A stretch of DNA of 61,271 nt, taken from positions 1 through 61,271 of the forward strand of contig NZ_BCXB01000027.1 in NCBI RefSeq assembly GCF_001894885.1. The letters are read 5' to 3'. A program made the position numbers and the translations under genes. Origin of the DNA: Rhodococcus marinonascens NBRC 14363. GTDB lineage: Bacteria > Actinomycetota > Actinomycetes > Mycobacteriales > Mycobacteriaceae. Below the pieces are notes generated by a model. It did no database searches and was not told the origin of the DNA. It worked only from the letters and a program-made list of their open reading frames with translations. This document shows positions 44,257 to 53,667 of the stretch, one piece after another. Every line of letters begins with the position of its first letter. Position 1 is the stretch's first letter.

Positions 44257-44312
44257 CTCCTATTTCCTTCGGGGTGTGTGGCATTGGCGGTTCGCCGCCA
44301 TGTATACCACCC

Positions 44313-44334
44313 TAAACGGACCACGGTCCACTTA
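44313..44334. promoter_or_regulatory. TetR operator between FMN reductase and tetR
   Basis: A 22-bp dyad: left arm TAAACGGACC and right arm GGTCCACTTA around AC. Eight of ten pairs match, with GGACC/GGTCC perfect. It sits 28 bp before the tetR start and 57 bp before the FMN reductase start, where it could repress both. Confidence 0.7.
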
Positions 44335-44361
44335 TATTCCCGCGGACGGTAAGATGCGTAA

Positions 44362-44964
44362 ATGACCAGCAGGACGCTTCTCCCTCAGATCGGGATCGGC
44401 CCTCCCGAACGAGGAGACGCCGCACGCAACCGGCGGCTTCTCCTCGACGCCGCCGCACGTCTGGTCGCCGAACGGGGCGTCGACGCCGTCACGATGGACG
44501 CCGTTGCCTGCGCAGCCGGTGTGGGGAAGGGCACCGTGTTCCGGAGGTTCGGCAGCCGGTCGGGGCTCATGCAATCGTTGCTCGACCACACCGAGAAAGA
44601 AATGCAGCAGGGGTTCATGTTCGGGCCCCCACCGCTTGGTCCCGGCGCCGACCCAGCCGATCGGCTGATCGCCTTCGGATACGCCCGGATCGCGATGGTA
44701 GAGGTGCAGGGCGAGGTGCAACGGGCCGCGGAGAACTCACCCGAAGTCCGGTTCGCGGTCCCCGCCCGGGCCGTCCAGATCGCACACGTGATGTCGCTGC
44801 TGCGTGCAGCCGGGGTGGACGGCGACCTGGAACTGCTCGCCTGCTCGCTCCTGGCACCGCTCGAGGCCACCCTCGTCCTCCACCAGATGCGTGACCTCGG
44901 AGCGTCGATCGAGCGACTCCAGGCTGCCTGGGAGGATCTGGTCCGACGCGTCACCCGATGTTGA
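44362..44964 (+). CDS. TetR-family regulator
   Basis: A 200-residue TetR regulator. The HTH is NRRLLLDAAARLVAERG followed by VTMDAVACAAGVGKGTVFRRFG, a standard TetR recognition helix. The ligand domain is not assignable. Divergent from the FMN reductase with a shared operator; the META lipoprotein starts 35 bp downstream. Confidence 0.93.
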   Translation: MTSRTLLPQIGIGPPERGDAARNRRLLLDAAARLVAERGVDAVTMDAVACAAGVGKGTVFRRFGSRSGLMQSLLDHTEKEMQQGFMFGPPPLGPGADPADRLIAFGYARIAMVEVQGEVQRAAENSPEVRFAVPARAVQIAHVMSLLRAAGVDGDLELLACSLLAPLEATLVLHQMRDLGASIERLQAAWEDLVRRVTRC

Positions 44965-44999
44965 ACCTGAAGACACACAACCTGTCTAGCCTGAGGAGA

Positions 45000-45785
45000 A
45001 TGCGTACCACCGCCGCCGCCCTCGGACTCTTGACCTTCGCCTCGCTCACCGCGTGCAGCGGTGACGAACAGGCCGTACCGGCGGACCCGACGGGCCGCAC
45101 CTTCGTCTCCACCTCCGTTGTGGGCGATTCCATTCCGGGTGGCGGGCCACTCGTGCTCGGGTTCTCAGACGCCGGACGTCTCTCGATGGACGCGGGCTGC
45201 AACCAGGGAAGCGCCGACGTCGAACTCGCGCACGGGAAGATCGTGGCGGGACCCCTCGTGATGACTGAAATGGCGTGCCCCGGAGAGGCCGCGGGTGCGG
45301 ATGCCTGGGCAGCACGCTTGTTGGACGCGCAACCGAATTGGACCCTAGACGAGAGCACCGACGGGAGCACCCTGACCCTGACCACCCCCACCACGTCCGT
45401 GACGCTGACCGACGAGCAGGTCGCACGACCGGACCGGCCGGTCACCGGGACCACCTGGACAGTGACCGGCCTGATCAGAGCAGGCACGACCACGACGACC
45501 CCCGCACTGGATACGGTCGCGCCTCGACTGCTGATCGCCGAGGACGGTTCCGCCTCCGGGTTTGCAGGGTGCAACGAGATGACAGGCACAGCAGACGTGC
45601 AAGAAAGCTCGATCACGTTCGGGCCGTGGGCCACGACCAGGATGGCATGTGCACCCGACGTGGCCGACCTCGAGCGTGCGGTACTCGCTGCGTTGAGCGG
45701 ACGGACGGACTACACCGTCCATTCGGACACGTTGCGCCTGACCCGCGCAGACGGGTCCGGGCTCATACTGCTGGCTTCGGGCTGA
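45000..45785 (+). CDS. META-domain lipoprotein (two domains)
   Basis: A 261-residue lipoprotein with lipobox SLTACSG. Two META (HslJ-like) domains follow: the first ends in AGCNQGSADVEL... and VMTEMACPG, the second in FAGCNEMTGTADV and TTRMACAPD, the pair of conserved Cys motifs each time. Such proteins are linked to envelope stress and antibiotic tolerance. ATG at 45000 with GAGGAGA upstream; an ATG at 44958 would overlap tetR. Confidence 0.88.
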   Translation: MRTTAAALGLLTFASLTACSGDEQAVPADPTGRTFVSTSVVGDSIPGGGPLVLGFSDAGRLSMDAGCNQGSADVELAHGKIVAGPLVMTEMACPGEAAGADAWAARLLDAQPNWTLDESTDGSTLTLTTPTTSVTLTDEQVARPDRPVTGTTWTVTGLIRAGTTTTTPALDTVAPRLLIAEDGSASGFAGCNEMTGTADVQESSITFGPWATTRMACAPDVADLERAVLAALSGRTDYTVHSDTLRLTRADGSGLILLASG

Positions 45786-45796
45786 GGGGCCGCGGA

Positions 45797-46348
45797 CTAG
45801 AGGTCCGCGAGCCAGCGCCCGAGTTCCTTGGCACTCGCATCGATGAGGTCGGGCCAGTCCATTGCCGAGTCGTCTGCCGCGTCGGTGACGTGCCTGACCA
45901 GTCGGCACCGCGCGCCGACGTTGGCGCTGGCATACGCGACGGCGAAACCCTCCATGTCGACGAGGTCGGCTCTGGCGGCGAGTACGTCGCGCACCCCGGC
46001 GTCCGACACGAACAGGTCCCCGGTCGCGAGAACGGAACCGTCGCCGTCCGGCACGTGAAGGACGTCAGTCACCTCGTGTCCGAACGACCTGAGGACGTCA
46101 GCGCTGAAGTCGTGGTTCAGCACAGTCGACGGTGTGAACAGGCCAGTGCGCTGCTCGTGCAACGTGCCGCAAGTGCCTATGCTGACGACGAGAGGCTTGT
46201 CCGTGGACGGGTAGTCGGCAAGCGCGGACGCCACCGCCACGGCGGCGGCCACCTTGCCCATACCGGTGATCAGAACCTCGAACTCGGGCGGAACATGCGC
46301 TGCTTCGGGCTCGGTCGCAACCACCACAAGAATGTCGGATCGGCTCAT
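45797..46348 (-). CDS. Nucleosidase (MTA/SAH nucleosidase-like)
   Basis: A 183-residue phosphorylase/nucleosidase-fold protein: ILVVVATEPEAAHV start, GMGKVAAAVAVASAL, VSIGTCGTL and the DLVDMEGFAVAYA motif (Glu that binds ribose) with VTDAADD aspartate acid. It is shorter than MTA/SAH nucleosidase (about 230), so substrate is uncertain. It is convergent with the META gene by 11 bp. Confidence 0.85.
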   Translation of the reverse strand: MSRSDILVVVATEPEAAHVPPEFEVLITGMGKVAAAVAVASALADYPSTDKPLVVSIGTCGTLHEQRTGLFTPSTVLNHDFSADVLRSFGHEVTDVLHVPDGDGSVLATGDLFVSDAGVRDVLAARADLVDMEGFAVAYASANVGARCRLVRHVTDAADDSAMDWPDLIDASAKELGRWLADL

Positions 46349-46398
46349 AACCGCGACCGTACGCCGCGACCGATATGCACGCTAGCTACAGTTCGGTC

Positions 46399-47238
46399 AT
46401 GGCGAATCCACGTGCGCAGATCCTCGAACAGCTCGGTGCCCGGCCCACTATCGACGCGGCGGACGAGATCCGCAGGCGTGTGGGATTTCTGAAGGACTAC
46501 CTACTGTCCTCCCAGGCCAAGGGATTCGTCCTCGGTATCAGCGGCGGACAGGACAGCACCCTCACCGGTCGCCTCGCCCAACTCGCGGCGACCGAGCTCC
46601 GCGAGGAAGGTCACGACGCCGAGTTCGTTGCCGTCCGACTGCCTTACGGCACGCAGGCGGACGAATCGGACGCGCAGATCGCGCTGGGGTTCATCGAACC
46701 CGACCGGTCGGTGGTCGTGAATGTGAAACCCGGCGCAGACGCGACGACGAAGGAGTCATCAGAGGCGTTGCGGGACATCCTCGACTACGGGGGTGAGTTG
46801 CGCGACTTCGTTCGCGGCAACATCAAGGCCCGCGAGCGGATGGTGATCCAATACTCGATCGCCGGCCAGCTCGGCTACCTCGTCGTCGGCACGGACCACG
46901 CCGCCGAGGCGATCACCGGGTTCTTCACCAAGTTCGGCGACGGCGGCGTCGACGTCACTCCGCTCACTGGCCTGTCGAAGCGACAGGGCGCCGCACTGCT
47001 CCGCGAACTCGGCGCACCCGAGAGCACGTGGAAGAAGGTTCCGACCGCAGACCTCGAAGACGACAGGCCTGCACTCCCCGACGAGGAGGCGCTCGGTGTG
47101 ACGTATTCGCAGATCGACGACTACCTCGAGGGCAAGGACGTGCCGGACACCGTCGCGCACAAGCTCGAGACCATGTTCCTGAGCACCCGACACAAACGCA
47201 CGGTCCCGGTGACACCCCTCGACACCTGGTGGCGGTGA
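46399..47238 (+). CDS. nadE: Ammonia-dependent NAD synthetase
   Basis: A 279-residue enzyme that amidates NaAD to NAD. The PP-loop [16 protein letters not shown] binds ATP, and [22 protein letters not shown] and [20 protein letters not shown] are the standard NadE signatures. It lacks the glutaminase domain of the mycobacterial enzyme, so it uses free ammonia and may be a second, non-glutamine NadE. Start ATG at 46399. Confidence 0.95.
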   Translation: MANPRAQILEQLGARPTIDAADEIRRRVGFLKDYLLSSQAKGFVLGISGGQDSTLTGRLAQLAATELREEGHDAEFVAVRLPYGTQADESDAQIALGFIEPDRSVVVNVKPGADATTKESSEALRDILDYGGELRDFVRGNIKARERMVIQYSIAGQLGYLVVGTDHAAEAITGFFTKFGDGGVDVTPLTGLSKRQGAALLRELGAPESTWKKVPTADLEDDRPALPDEEALGVTYSQIDDYLEGKDVPDTVAHKLETMFLSTRHKRTVPVTPLDTWWR

Positions 47239-47242
47239 CATC

Positions 47243-48019
47243 ATGGTTCAGGCACTAGTAGCTGGCGGCACCGGCGTTGCAGGCAGGCACGTGGTCAAGG
47301 AGTTCCTCGCACGCGGGCATTCGGTTCGAGTCCTGAGCCGGCACGGAGGTGCGCCGGGAACACAGATCGAGCACTTCCACGGCGATCTCATCACCGGTGA
47401 AGGGCTCGCCGAGGCACTCGACGGCGTCGATGTCCTGGTCGACACCACCGATGGCAAGACCCGCGGTACCCGCGCCGTACTGGAGAGGGGTGCCGAAAAT
47501 CTGCTCGCCACCGCGGACGGCGCAGGTGTCGGACGCGCCGTCCTACTCTCCATCGTCAACGTCGATCGGGGCGCGTTCACCTACTATCAGGCGAAGCGAC
47601 AGCAGGAGTTGGTCTACCAGAATTCGCCGATCGACACATGGATCGTGCGGGCCACACAGTTCCACGATTTCATCCCCATGATCGCCGGGCCTGCGAGCCG
47701 AACCGGGCTGATTCCCGCTTTCACAAAGACCAGCTTCCAGACCATCGACACCAGAGACGTCGCCCACGCACTGGTCGACGTCGCTCTGTCCACCGAAACG
47801 GCACCGCAAGACCCGATCACCATCGGAGGTCCGGAGGTTCGCACGGCCCATGACCTCGCCACGGCGTGGAAGAAGTCCACGGGTACCCACGGGTTCGTGA
47901 CGAAGATCCGACTTCCGGGGGCGCTGGGCAAATTCCTGCGGGAGGGGTTGAATCTAGTTCCCGACAATGAGTTCGGAACGATCACGTTCGAGCAGTGGCT
48001 GGCCGAATCCGCTCGCTGA
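47243..48019 (+). CDS. NmrA-like NAD(P)-binding protein
   Basis: A 258-residue atypical short-chain dehydrogenase. ALVAGGTGVAGRHVVKEFLARG is the NAD(P)-binding motif and YYQAKRQQELVYQNS a modified active-site Tyr-Lys. Probably a redox sensor or oxidoreductase. It is four bases after nadE, so cotranscribed. Confidence 0.88.
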   Translation: MVQALVAGGTGVAGRHVVKEFLARGHSVRVLSRHGGAPGTQIEHFHGDLITGEGLAEALDGVDVLVDTTDGKTRGTRAVLERGAENLLATADGAGVGRAVLLSIVNVDRGAFTYYQAKRQQELVYQNSPIDTWIVRATQFHDFIPMIAGPASRTGLIPAFTKTSFQTIDTRDVAHALVDVALSTETAPQDPITIGGPEVRTAHDLATAWKKSTGTHGFVTKIRLPGALGKFLREGLNLVPDNEFGTITFEQWLAESAR

Positions 48020-48027
48020 CCACTCAT

Positions 48028-48291
48028 CTAGCCGCCGGCAAAGGGGGGAAGAACATCCACCTGCGCGCCCGCCGTGCGGGACAGATCGCGCGTCAACTCG
48101 GAATCCACCAGGAACGCGGCGACCTTGAGGACGCGCTCCATGTCGGGGCCGTACTTGGCCAGTAAGACCGATTTCACCTGGCCGAGATCGGCGGTCACCG
48201 GGAGTTCGAGGCTTTCCCTGGTACGTCCAGCGGCATCCGCTGCTGCCGCGAAGTACCGGACCGACACACCCGTCACCGACGTCTCAACCAC
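48028..48291 (-). CDS. moaD: Molybdopterin synthase small subunit
   Basis: An 87-residue ubiquitin-like protein with the C-terminal Gly-Gly tail ([10 protein letters not shown]) that carries sulfur as a thiocarboxylate. It starts at a GTG (48291) that overlaps the moaA stop. It acts with MoaE (51585). Confidence 0.88.
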   Translation of the reverse strand: MVETSVTGVSVRYFAAAADAAGRTRESLELPVTADLGQVKSVLLAKYGPDMERVLKVAAFLVDSELTRDLSRTAGAQVDVLPPFAGG

Positions 48292-49339
48292 CGATTGCTC
48301 CCATACTGCGTTGCGGCGGCGCGAAGCCGTCCGCGTTGATTCCATGGCCTGCCCACTTGTTCCACATCGCGCCGCGCCACAACTGCGCCAGTTCTTCGTC
48401 GCTGGCGCCGCCGCGCAATGCCGCCCTCAGGTCGATCTCGTGATCACTGAACAGGCACGACCGTACCGTTCCCTCGGCGGTGAGCCGGGTGCGGTCGCAA
48501 TCCGAGCAGAACGATCGAGTGACGGACGCGATGATCCCGACCGTCGCAGGACCGCCGTCCACGAGCCACTCCTCGGCCGGTGCCGAGGGGTCTTCCCTGC
48601 CGTGTTCGACCAGCGTGAACCGTTCACAGAGTACGGCCAGCACTCGGTCGGCGGCGACCATGTTGTCGCGCGCCCATTCATGGTCGGCGTCTAGCGGCAT
48701 CTCCTCGATGAAGCGAAGCGCAACACCCTCATTCAGGCACCACTCCAGTAGATCTGCTGCACCGCTGAGCATTTCGGGCATCAGTACCGCGTTGATCTTC
48801 AGCGGCGCCAGCCCGGCTTCTGCTGCGGCACGGATCCCGGCGATCACCGAGGGCAGTCGGTCGCGCCGCGTCAGTCGCGCGAAGTGCTCGCGATCGATCG
48901 AGTCGAGGGAGACGTTGATCCGGGACAGACCTGCCTCTGCGAGCTTGTGGGCGCGATGTTCCAACCCGACGGCATTGGTGGTCATCGACAGCGGCACACC
49001 GGGAGCGCGTTCGGCGCATCCGGCGATCATCCGCTCGAGGTCGGGGCGCATCAACGGTTCTCCCCCGGTGAACCGCACCTCACGCACACCCAGTCGGTTT
49101 ACGGCGATATCGACCAGCCGCACGATCTCCGCCGCGGTGAGGAGATTCTGCGCCGGAATGGGGGGTAGGCCTTCCTCGGGCATGCAGTACGTGCAGCGCA
49201 GCGAACACTTCTCGGTGATGGAGACGCGCAGATCCCGCGCCACACGACCGAATCGATCGACGAGGTGGTCGACGCCCGGCCTGTCCTCGATCGAAGCCGA
49301 CGATGGCATGGCTGGGATTCCCATCGCCACCGTCGTCAT
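48284..49339 (-). CDS. moaA: GTP 3',8-cyclase
   Basis: A 351-residue radical SAM enzyme that starts molybdenum cofactor synthesis. The N-terminal cluster motif is [13 protein letters not shown], the SAM-binding [11 protein letters not shown] is intact, and the C-terminal cluster motif is [13 protein letters not shown]...C. The conserved Gly-Gly C-terminus (GAIGG) is present. ATG at 49339 or 49360; neither has an ideal ribosome site. Confidence 0.95.
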   Translation of the reverse strand: MTTVAMGIPAMPSSASIEDRPGVDHLVDRFGRVARDLRVSITEKCSLRCTYCMPEEGLPPIPAQNLLTAAEIVRLVDIAVNRLGVREVRFTGGEPLMRPDLERMIAGCAERAPGVPLSMTTNAVGLEHRAHKLAEAGLSRINVSLDSIDREHFARLTRRDRLPSVIAGIRAAAEAGLAPLKINAVLMPEMLSGAADLLEWCLNEGVALRFIEEMPLDADHEWARDNMVAADRVLAVLCERFTLVEHGREDPSAPAEEWLVDGGPATVGIIASVTRSFCSDCDRTRLTAEGTVRSCLFSDHEIDLRAALRGGASDEELAQLWRGAMWNKWAGHGINADGFAPPQRSMGAIGG

Positions 49340-49436
49340 CGAGTTGCCGTTAACCTCCATCGGTCCAGTATGCCGCGATGGGGTTGTCGGTGTCCGACCG
49401 CAGCCTAGGATTGGTGACCATGCCCGGAGGAACATC

Positions 49437-50621
49437 ATGACCGCACGCTCGGTCGAGGATCATGCCCGGCACGTCGCCGCACTCCTCGCCGCACTCCACA
49501 CGCGATCCGCCGAAGACATTCCTCTCGGCGACGCCCTCGGTCGTGTCCTGGCCGCGGACGTGCATTCGCCTGTCGATCTGCCACTGTTCCGCAATTCTCA
49601 GATGGATGGATACGCAGTCGATGCGGCGTCCATCACCGCCGTGCCGGCGTTTCTGCCGGTGCGAGGGGTGATCGCGGCAGGCCCGGTGACTCCTGCCACC
49701 CATGTCCCCGGCACCGCCTACCGGATCATGACGGGCGCCCCGATCCCCGACGGTGCCGATGCCGTCGTGCCCGTCGAGGACACAGAGACCGCGGACGGCG
49801 AGGTCCGTATCGTTCGTACTCGGGAGGCAGGCGAGTTCGTGCGCGAGCGTGGTAGCGATGTGCAGACGGGCACCCTCCTCCTCGCCGCCGGTCACATCCT
49901 CGCGGCCCGGCACATCGCCGTGCTCGCCGCGGTTGGACTACAACGAGTTCCGGTACGTCCCCGTCCTCGTGTCGCCGTCATCACCACCGGCGCCGAACTC
50001 GTGGATGCCGGCAGCACACCGAGACCGGGGGAGATATTCGACTCCAACGGCATCGCACTCGCGTCGAGTGTGCGGGCCAACGGCGCCGAGGTGGTCTCGA
50101 TCACCCGCAGCGGCGACGACACGGCCGAGTTCCGCACCCTCCTCGCCGAGGCAACCACCACGGCCGACCTCGTCCTGACCTCGGGCGGGGTGTCGATGGG
50201 CGACTTCGAGGTGGTAAGAGACACCCTCACCCCTCTGGGTGCCGAGTTCGGCCACGTGGCAATGCAACCCGGTGGTCCGCAGGGCACCGCCGTGGTGGAC
50301 GGAGTTCCGGTGCTGAACTTCCCCGGGAACCCCGTCAGCACACTCGTATCGTTCGAGGTCTTCGCGCGTCCCGAGATCCGCCGCGCGGGGGGACTCCCCC
50401 CGACAGAACCCGAGGAGTTGCCGCTCGCCGCGGCCATCACCTCCATACCCGGCAAACGGCAGTTCCTGCGCGCCCGCCGCACCGACGCCGGGGTCGAACT
50501 CGTTTCCGGCCCCGGTTCCCATCTCGTCGCCGCCATGGCATGGGCGGACGTCCTCGTCGACGTTCCCGCCAACCTCACCACGCTCGACGCCGGCCAACTC
50601 GTGAAGGTGATTCCGCTGTGA
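49437..50621 (+). CDS. moeA: Molybdopterin molybdenumtransferase
   Basis: A 394-residue MoeA that inserts molybdate into adenylylated molybdopterin. [34 protein letters not shown] and [19 protein letters not shown] are standard. ATG at 49437 with CCGGAGG upstream. Divergent from moaA, overlapping the moaCB start (GTGA). Confidence 0.95.
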   Translation: MTARSVEDHARHVAALLAALHTRSAEDIPLGDALGRVLAADVHSPVDLPLFRNSQMDGYAVDAASITAVPAFLPVRGVIAAGPVTPATHVPGTAYRIMTGAPIPDGADAVVPVEDTETADGEVRIVRTREAGEFVRERGSDVQTGTLLLAAGHILAARHIAVLAAVGLQRVPVRPRPRVAVITTGAELVDAGSTPRPGEIFDSNGIALASSVRANGAEVVSITRSGDDTAEFRTLLAEATTTADLVLTSGGVSMGDFEVVRDTLTPLGAEFGHVAMQPGGPQGTAVVDGVPVLNFPGNPVSTLVSFEVFARPEIRRAGGLPPTEPEELPLAAAITSIPGKRQFLRARRTDAGVELVSGPGSHLVAAMAWADVLVDVPANLTTLDAGQLVKVIPL

Positions 50622-51592
50622 GCGAACTGACACACCTCGACAACGAGGGCCGCGCCCGCATGGTCGATGTGAGCGCGAAAGCAGAGACAACCCGGATCGC
50701 AGTTGCTGCAGGCCAATTGGTCACCACACCCGAGGTGATTGCACTTGTTCGAGCCGACGACCTTCCCAAGGCCGACGTTCTTGCGACGGCCCGGATCGCC
50801 GGGATCTCAGGGGCGAAGAAGACGTCCGAACTGATTCCGCTGTGCCACCAACTGGCGTTGTCCTCGGTGAAGTTGGAGTTCGGCTTCACAGACAACGCAA
50901 TCACCATGGAAGCCACGGCGAAGACGAAGGGCCCCACCGGCGTCGAGATGGAGGCCCTCACCGCGGTTGCCGTGGCCGGCTTGACCTTGCATGACATGGT
51001 CAAGGCCGTCGATCCCGCCGCGACACTGGACGGCGTCCGCCTGCTCACCAAGGATGGCGGCAAACGCGGGCATTGGACGCGCGAGCATCAGAGTTCCGAA
51101 ATCCCCTCCATCTCAGCGCGATCTGCGGCAGTCCTGGTCGCCTCGACCGGCGGCGCAAAGGGGACGCGAGAAGACACGACCGGCCCGGTCATCGCCGCAT
51201 GGCTGGAGGAGCGTGGCTTCACCATCCGCGGCCCACTGGTCTACGCCGACGCAGAGATCGCTGCCGGCCTCGACGCCGCATTGTCCGGAAAACCAGCGCT
51301 GATCATCAGCACCGGCGGCACCGGGGTCTCACCTACAGATGCCACCCCGGAGGCGACGAGGGCCGTACTCGACCGCGAACTGCCCGGCGTCGCAGACGCC
51401 ATCCGAAACCGCGGAACCGAAGTGACCCCACACGCCTCGCTCAGCCGCGGGCTCGCCGGTGTGTCGAACGGCACAGTCATCGTGAATCTCCCCGGTTCCC
51501 CGGGCGGCGTCAGGGACGGTTTGGCCGTACTCGATCCCCTTGTCGACCACCTCCTCGCTCAGGTCGCGGGTGGAGGCGCGCACGATGCGTGA
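50618..51592 (+). CDS. moaCB: MoaC-MoaB (Mog) bifunctional fusion
   Basis: A 324-residue fusion of two Moco enzymes. Residues 1-155 are MoaC (ADVLATARIAGISGAKKTSEL, then LIPLCHQLALSSVKLEF and DMVKAVDP), which forms cyclic pyranopterin monophosphate. Residues 165-320 are MogA/MoaB (SAAVLVASTGG, ISTGGTGVSPTDATPEAT), which adenylylates molybdopterin. GTG start at 50618 overlaps moeA. Confidence 0.93.
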   Translation: MSELTHLDNEGRARMVDVSAKAETTRIAVAAGQLVTTPEVIALVRADDLPKADVLATARIAGISGAKKTSELIPLCHQLALSSVKLEFGFTDNAITMEATAKTKGPTGVEMEALTAVAVAGLTLHDMVKAVDPAATLDGVRLLTKDGGKRGHWTREHQSSEIPSISARSAAVLVASTGGAKGTREDTTGPVIAAWLEERGFTIRGPLVYADAEIAAGLDAALSGKPALIISTGGTGVSPTDATPEATRAVLDRELPGVADAIRNRGTEVTPHASLSRGLAGVSNGTVIVNLPGSPGGVRDGLAVLDPLVDHLLAQVAGGGAHDA

Positions 51593-51998
51593 CATTCTCG
51601 CCCAGATCTCGGACCAACCTCTCGACCCCACTGCCGTCGACGCCGCCGTGGCGGGGCCTGAACACGGTGCCATTGTGGTGTTCACCGGAGTTGTCCGCAA
51701 TCACGATGGTGGGCACTCTGTTTCGGCGCTGGAATACCAGGCCCACCCGGAAGCCGAGCGCTTCCTCCGCACCGTCTGCGAGGAGGTGGCGACCTCGACC
51801 GGACTACCGGTGGCCGCGGTTCACCGGGTGGGATCTCTCACAATCGGCGACCTGGCGATCGTTGCCGCGGTCGCCGCTCCCCACCGCGCCGCAGCCTTCG
51901 CGGCATGCGCCGAACTGGTGGAACGCATCAAAAACGAGGTACCCATCTGGAAGCGCCAGAGGTTCGCCGACGGCGCCTCGGAATGGGTCGGTCTGTGA
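51585..51998 (+). CDS. moaE: Molybdopterin synthase large subunit
   Basis: A 137-residue MoaE. GAIVVFTGVVRNHDGG and LEYQAHPEAERFL are typical, and the catalytic lysine region is RIKNEVPIWKRQRFADG. ATG at 51585 overlaps the moaCB end by eight bases. Confidence 0.95.
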   Translation: MRDILAQISDQPLDPTAVDAAVAGPEHGAIVVFTGVVRNHDGGHSVSALEYQAHPEAERFLRTVCEEVATSTGLPVAAVHRVGSLTIGDLAIVAAVAAPHRAAAFAACAELVERIKNEVPIWKRQRFADGASEWVGL

Positions 51999-52007
51999 CC
52001 GCGTGGT

Positions 52008-52245
52008 CCGACAATCCGCTCACACCGGGTAGAGTCTCCATTACTAGGTGACCAGAACGGTCACCCAGCGTCGTAGAACGCATTCAGTTCGGTAATCCGA
52101 ATCCTGTTGGATGTGCATCCGCATCCGCTCTTCTTACGGCGAAGAAGCGTGCCACCCGGTAACGCCGCCAATCTGTGCTCGAGCCCGACGGAGACCTTCC
52201 GCATCGGCCTTTGGGCACACCCCTGTGCCCGAAAGGCCTGACTAC
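52008..52245 (+). promoter_or_regulatory. Structured leader of the DEAD-box helicase with SD-sequestering hairpin
   Basis: A promoter-like pair CCGACA (52008) and TAGAGT (52030, spacer 16) lies just after moaE. The leader of about 200 nt then has three stem-loops: GGTGACC/GGTCACC (52047-52065), CTTCTT/AAGAAG (52130-52147) and a 14-bp stem with one bulge (52206-52238). In the last one the arms GGCCTTTGGGCACA and TGTGCCC-G-AAAGGCC enclose CCCC. The Shine-Dalgarno GAAAGG (52231-52236) is fully inside its right arm, nine bases before the TTG start. Such a hairpin would shut off translation until melted. Confidence 0.6.
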
Positions 52246-53667
52246 TTGTCTGACACGACTGCCCCCACCACGACGTTCGCAGCCCTCGGAGTCCGCGAAC
52301 CGCTGGTACGAGTCCTCGCTGCCAAGGGGATCGCCTCCCCGTTCCCCATCCAGGTCGACACCCTCCCGGATACCCTCGCCGGCCGCGACGTGCTCGGCCG
52401 GGGCAAGACGGGCAGCGGTAAGACGCTCGCCTTCTCCATCCCGATGGTGTCCCGCCTCGCCGGTGAACTGTCGGGCGGAAAGCGCCGTCCGGGCCGTCCG
52501 GTGGGTCTGGTTCTAGCTCCCACCCGCGAGCTCGCCACGCAGATCACGGCCGTCCTCGAGCCCCTGGCCGCCGCGTACGACCTGAGGGTCACCACCATCT
52601 TCGGCGGCGTCTCCCAGAATCGTCAGGTGAGCGCGCTCAAGGCCGGCGTCGACATCGTCGTCGCCTGCCCCGGACGGCTCGAAGACCTGATGAAGCAGAA
52701 GTTCGTGAGTCTCGACGCCGTCGAGATCACTGTTCTCGACGAGGCCGACCACATGGCCGACCTCGGCTTCCTGCCCGTCGTCACGCGCATCCTCACGGCG
52801 ACTCCCCAAAAAGGGCAGCGGTTGCTGTTCTCCGCAACTCTCGACAACGGCGTGGACAAGCTGGTCAAGCGATTCCTCAAGAATGAGGTGCTGCACTCGG
52901 TTGATGAGGCGAACTCGCCCGTCGCGGCCATGACGCACCACGTGTTCGATGTCGACGGCGTCGAATCGAAGCGCAAACTCGTCGAGCGCCTGGCTTCCGG
53001 CACCGGACGCCGGATCCTGTTCATGCGCACCAAGCATCAGGCCCGCAAGCTTGCTCGTCAGCTCACAGAGTCGGGTATCCCGTCGGTCGACCTGCACGGC
53101 AACCTGTCGCAGGCCGCCCGCGACCGCAACCTCGCGTCGTTCTCCGCAGGCGAAGCACGCGTGCTGGTGGCCACCGACGTCGCGGCACGCGGCGTCCACG
53201 TCGACGACGTGGAGTTGGTCGTTCACGTCGATCCGCCCGCCGAACACAAGGCGTACCTGCACCGCTCCGGCCGCACGGCCCGCGCGGGCAGCGCCGGCGA
53301 CGTCGTCACGGTCGTCCTGCCCGAGCAGCGCAAGGACCTTGCCGTCCTGATGCGCAAAGCCGCGATCAAGGTGACACCCGTCCGCAGCACCGCGGACTCC
53401 GCGCACGTGCTCGACCTGGTCGGCGACATCGCCGCGCACGTGGCCCCGGCTCCGAAGCCGGTTCCGGCTACGAACGGCGGCGGACGAAGCCGACGACCGG
53501 ACGGCGCCCAGGGCGGGCGCGCCCACAGTCAGGGTGGAGGGGCTCGTCGGACCCGCCCGGGAGGAGCCGGGCGCACACGTGGAGGCTCGCCCGCGGGCGG
53601 TGGAGCCCACACTGCGTCCGCCGGCGGTTCACGGTCCGCCGGCGGTTCACGCCGCCGCCAGGGCTAA
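52246..53667 (+). CDS. DEAD-box RNA helicase
   Basis: A 473-residue RNA helicase. FPIQVDTLPDTLAGRDVL (Q motif), GKTGSGKTLAFSIP (I), LVLAPTRELATQI (Ia), VLDEADHMADLG (DEAD, II), LFSATL (III, SAT) and VHRSGRTARAG-like HRSGRTARAG (VI) are all present. A 65-residue tail rich in Arg and Gly with GGSRSAGGSRRR-type repeats binds RNA. TTG at 52246 has GAAAGG at nine bases; GTG at 52225 is an alternative that would put the hairpin inside the gene. Likely role in cold-stress or ribosome assembly, autoregulated by the hairpin (inference). Confidence 0.93.
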   Translation: MSDTTAPTTTFAALGVREPLVRVLAAKGIASPFPIQVDTLPDTLAGRDVLGRGKTGSGKTLAFSIPMVSRLAGELSGGKRRPGRPVGLVLAPTRELATQITAVLEPLAAAYDLRVTTIFGGVSQNRQVSALKAGVDIVVACPGRLEDLMKQKFVSLDAVEITVLDEADHMADLGFLPVVTRILTATPQKGQRLLFSATLDNGVDKLVKRFLKNEVLHSVDEANSPVAAMTHHVFDVDGVESKRKLVERLASGTGRRILFMRTKHQARKLARQLTESGIPSVDLHGNLSQAARDRNLASFSAGEARVLVATDVAARGVHVDDVELVVHVDPPAEHKAYLHRSGRTARAGSAGDVVTVVLPEQRKDLAVLMRKAAIKVTPVRSTADSAHVLDLVGDIAAHVAPAPKPVPATNGGGRSRRPDGAQGGRAHSQGGGARRTRPGGAGRTRGGSPAGGGAHTASAGGSRSAGGSRRRQG

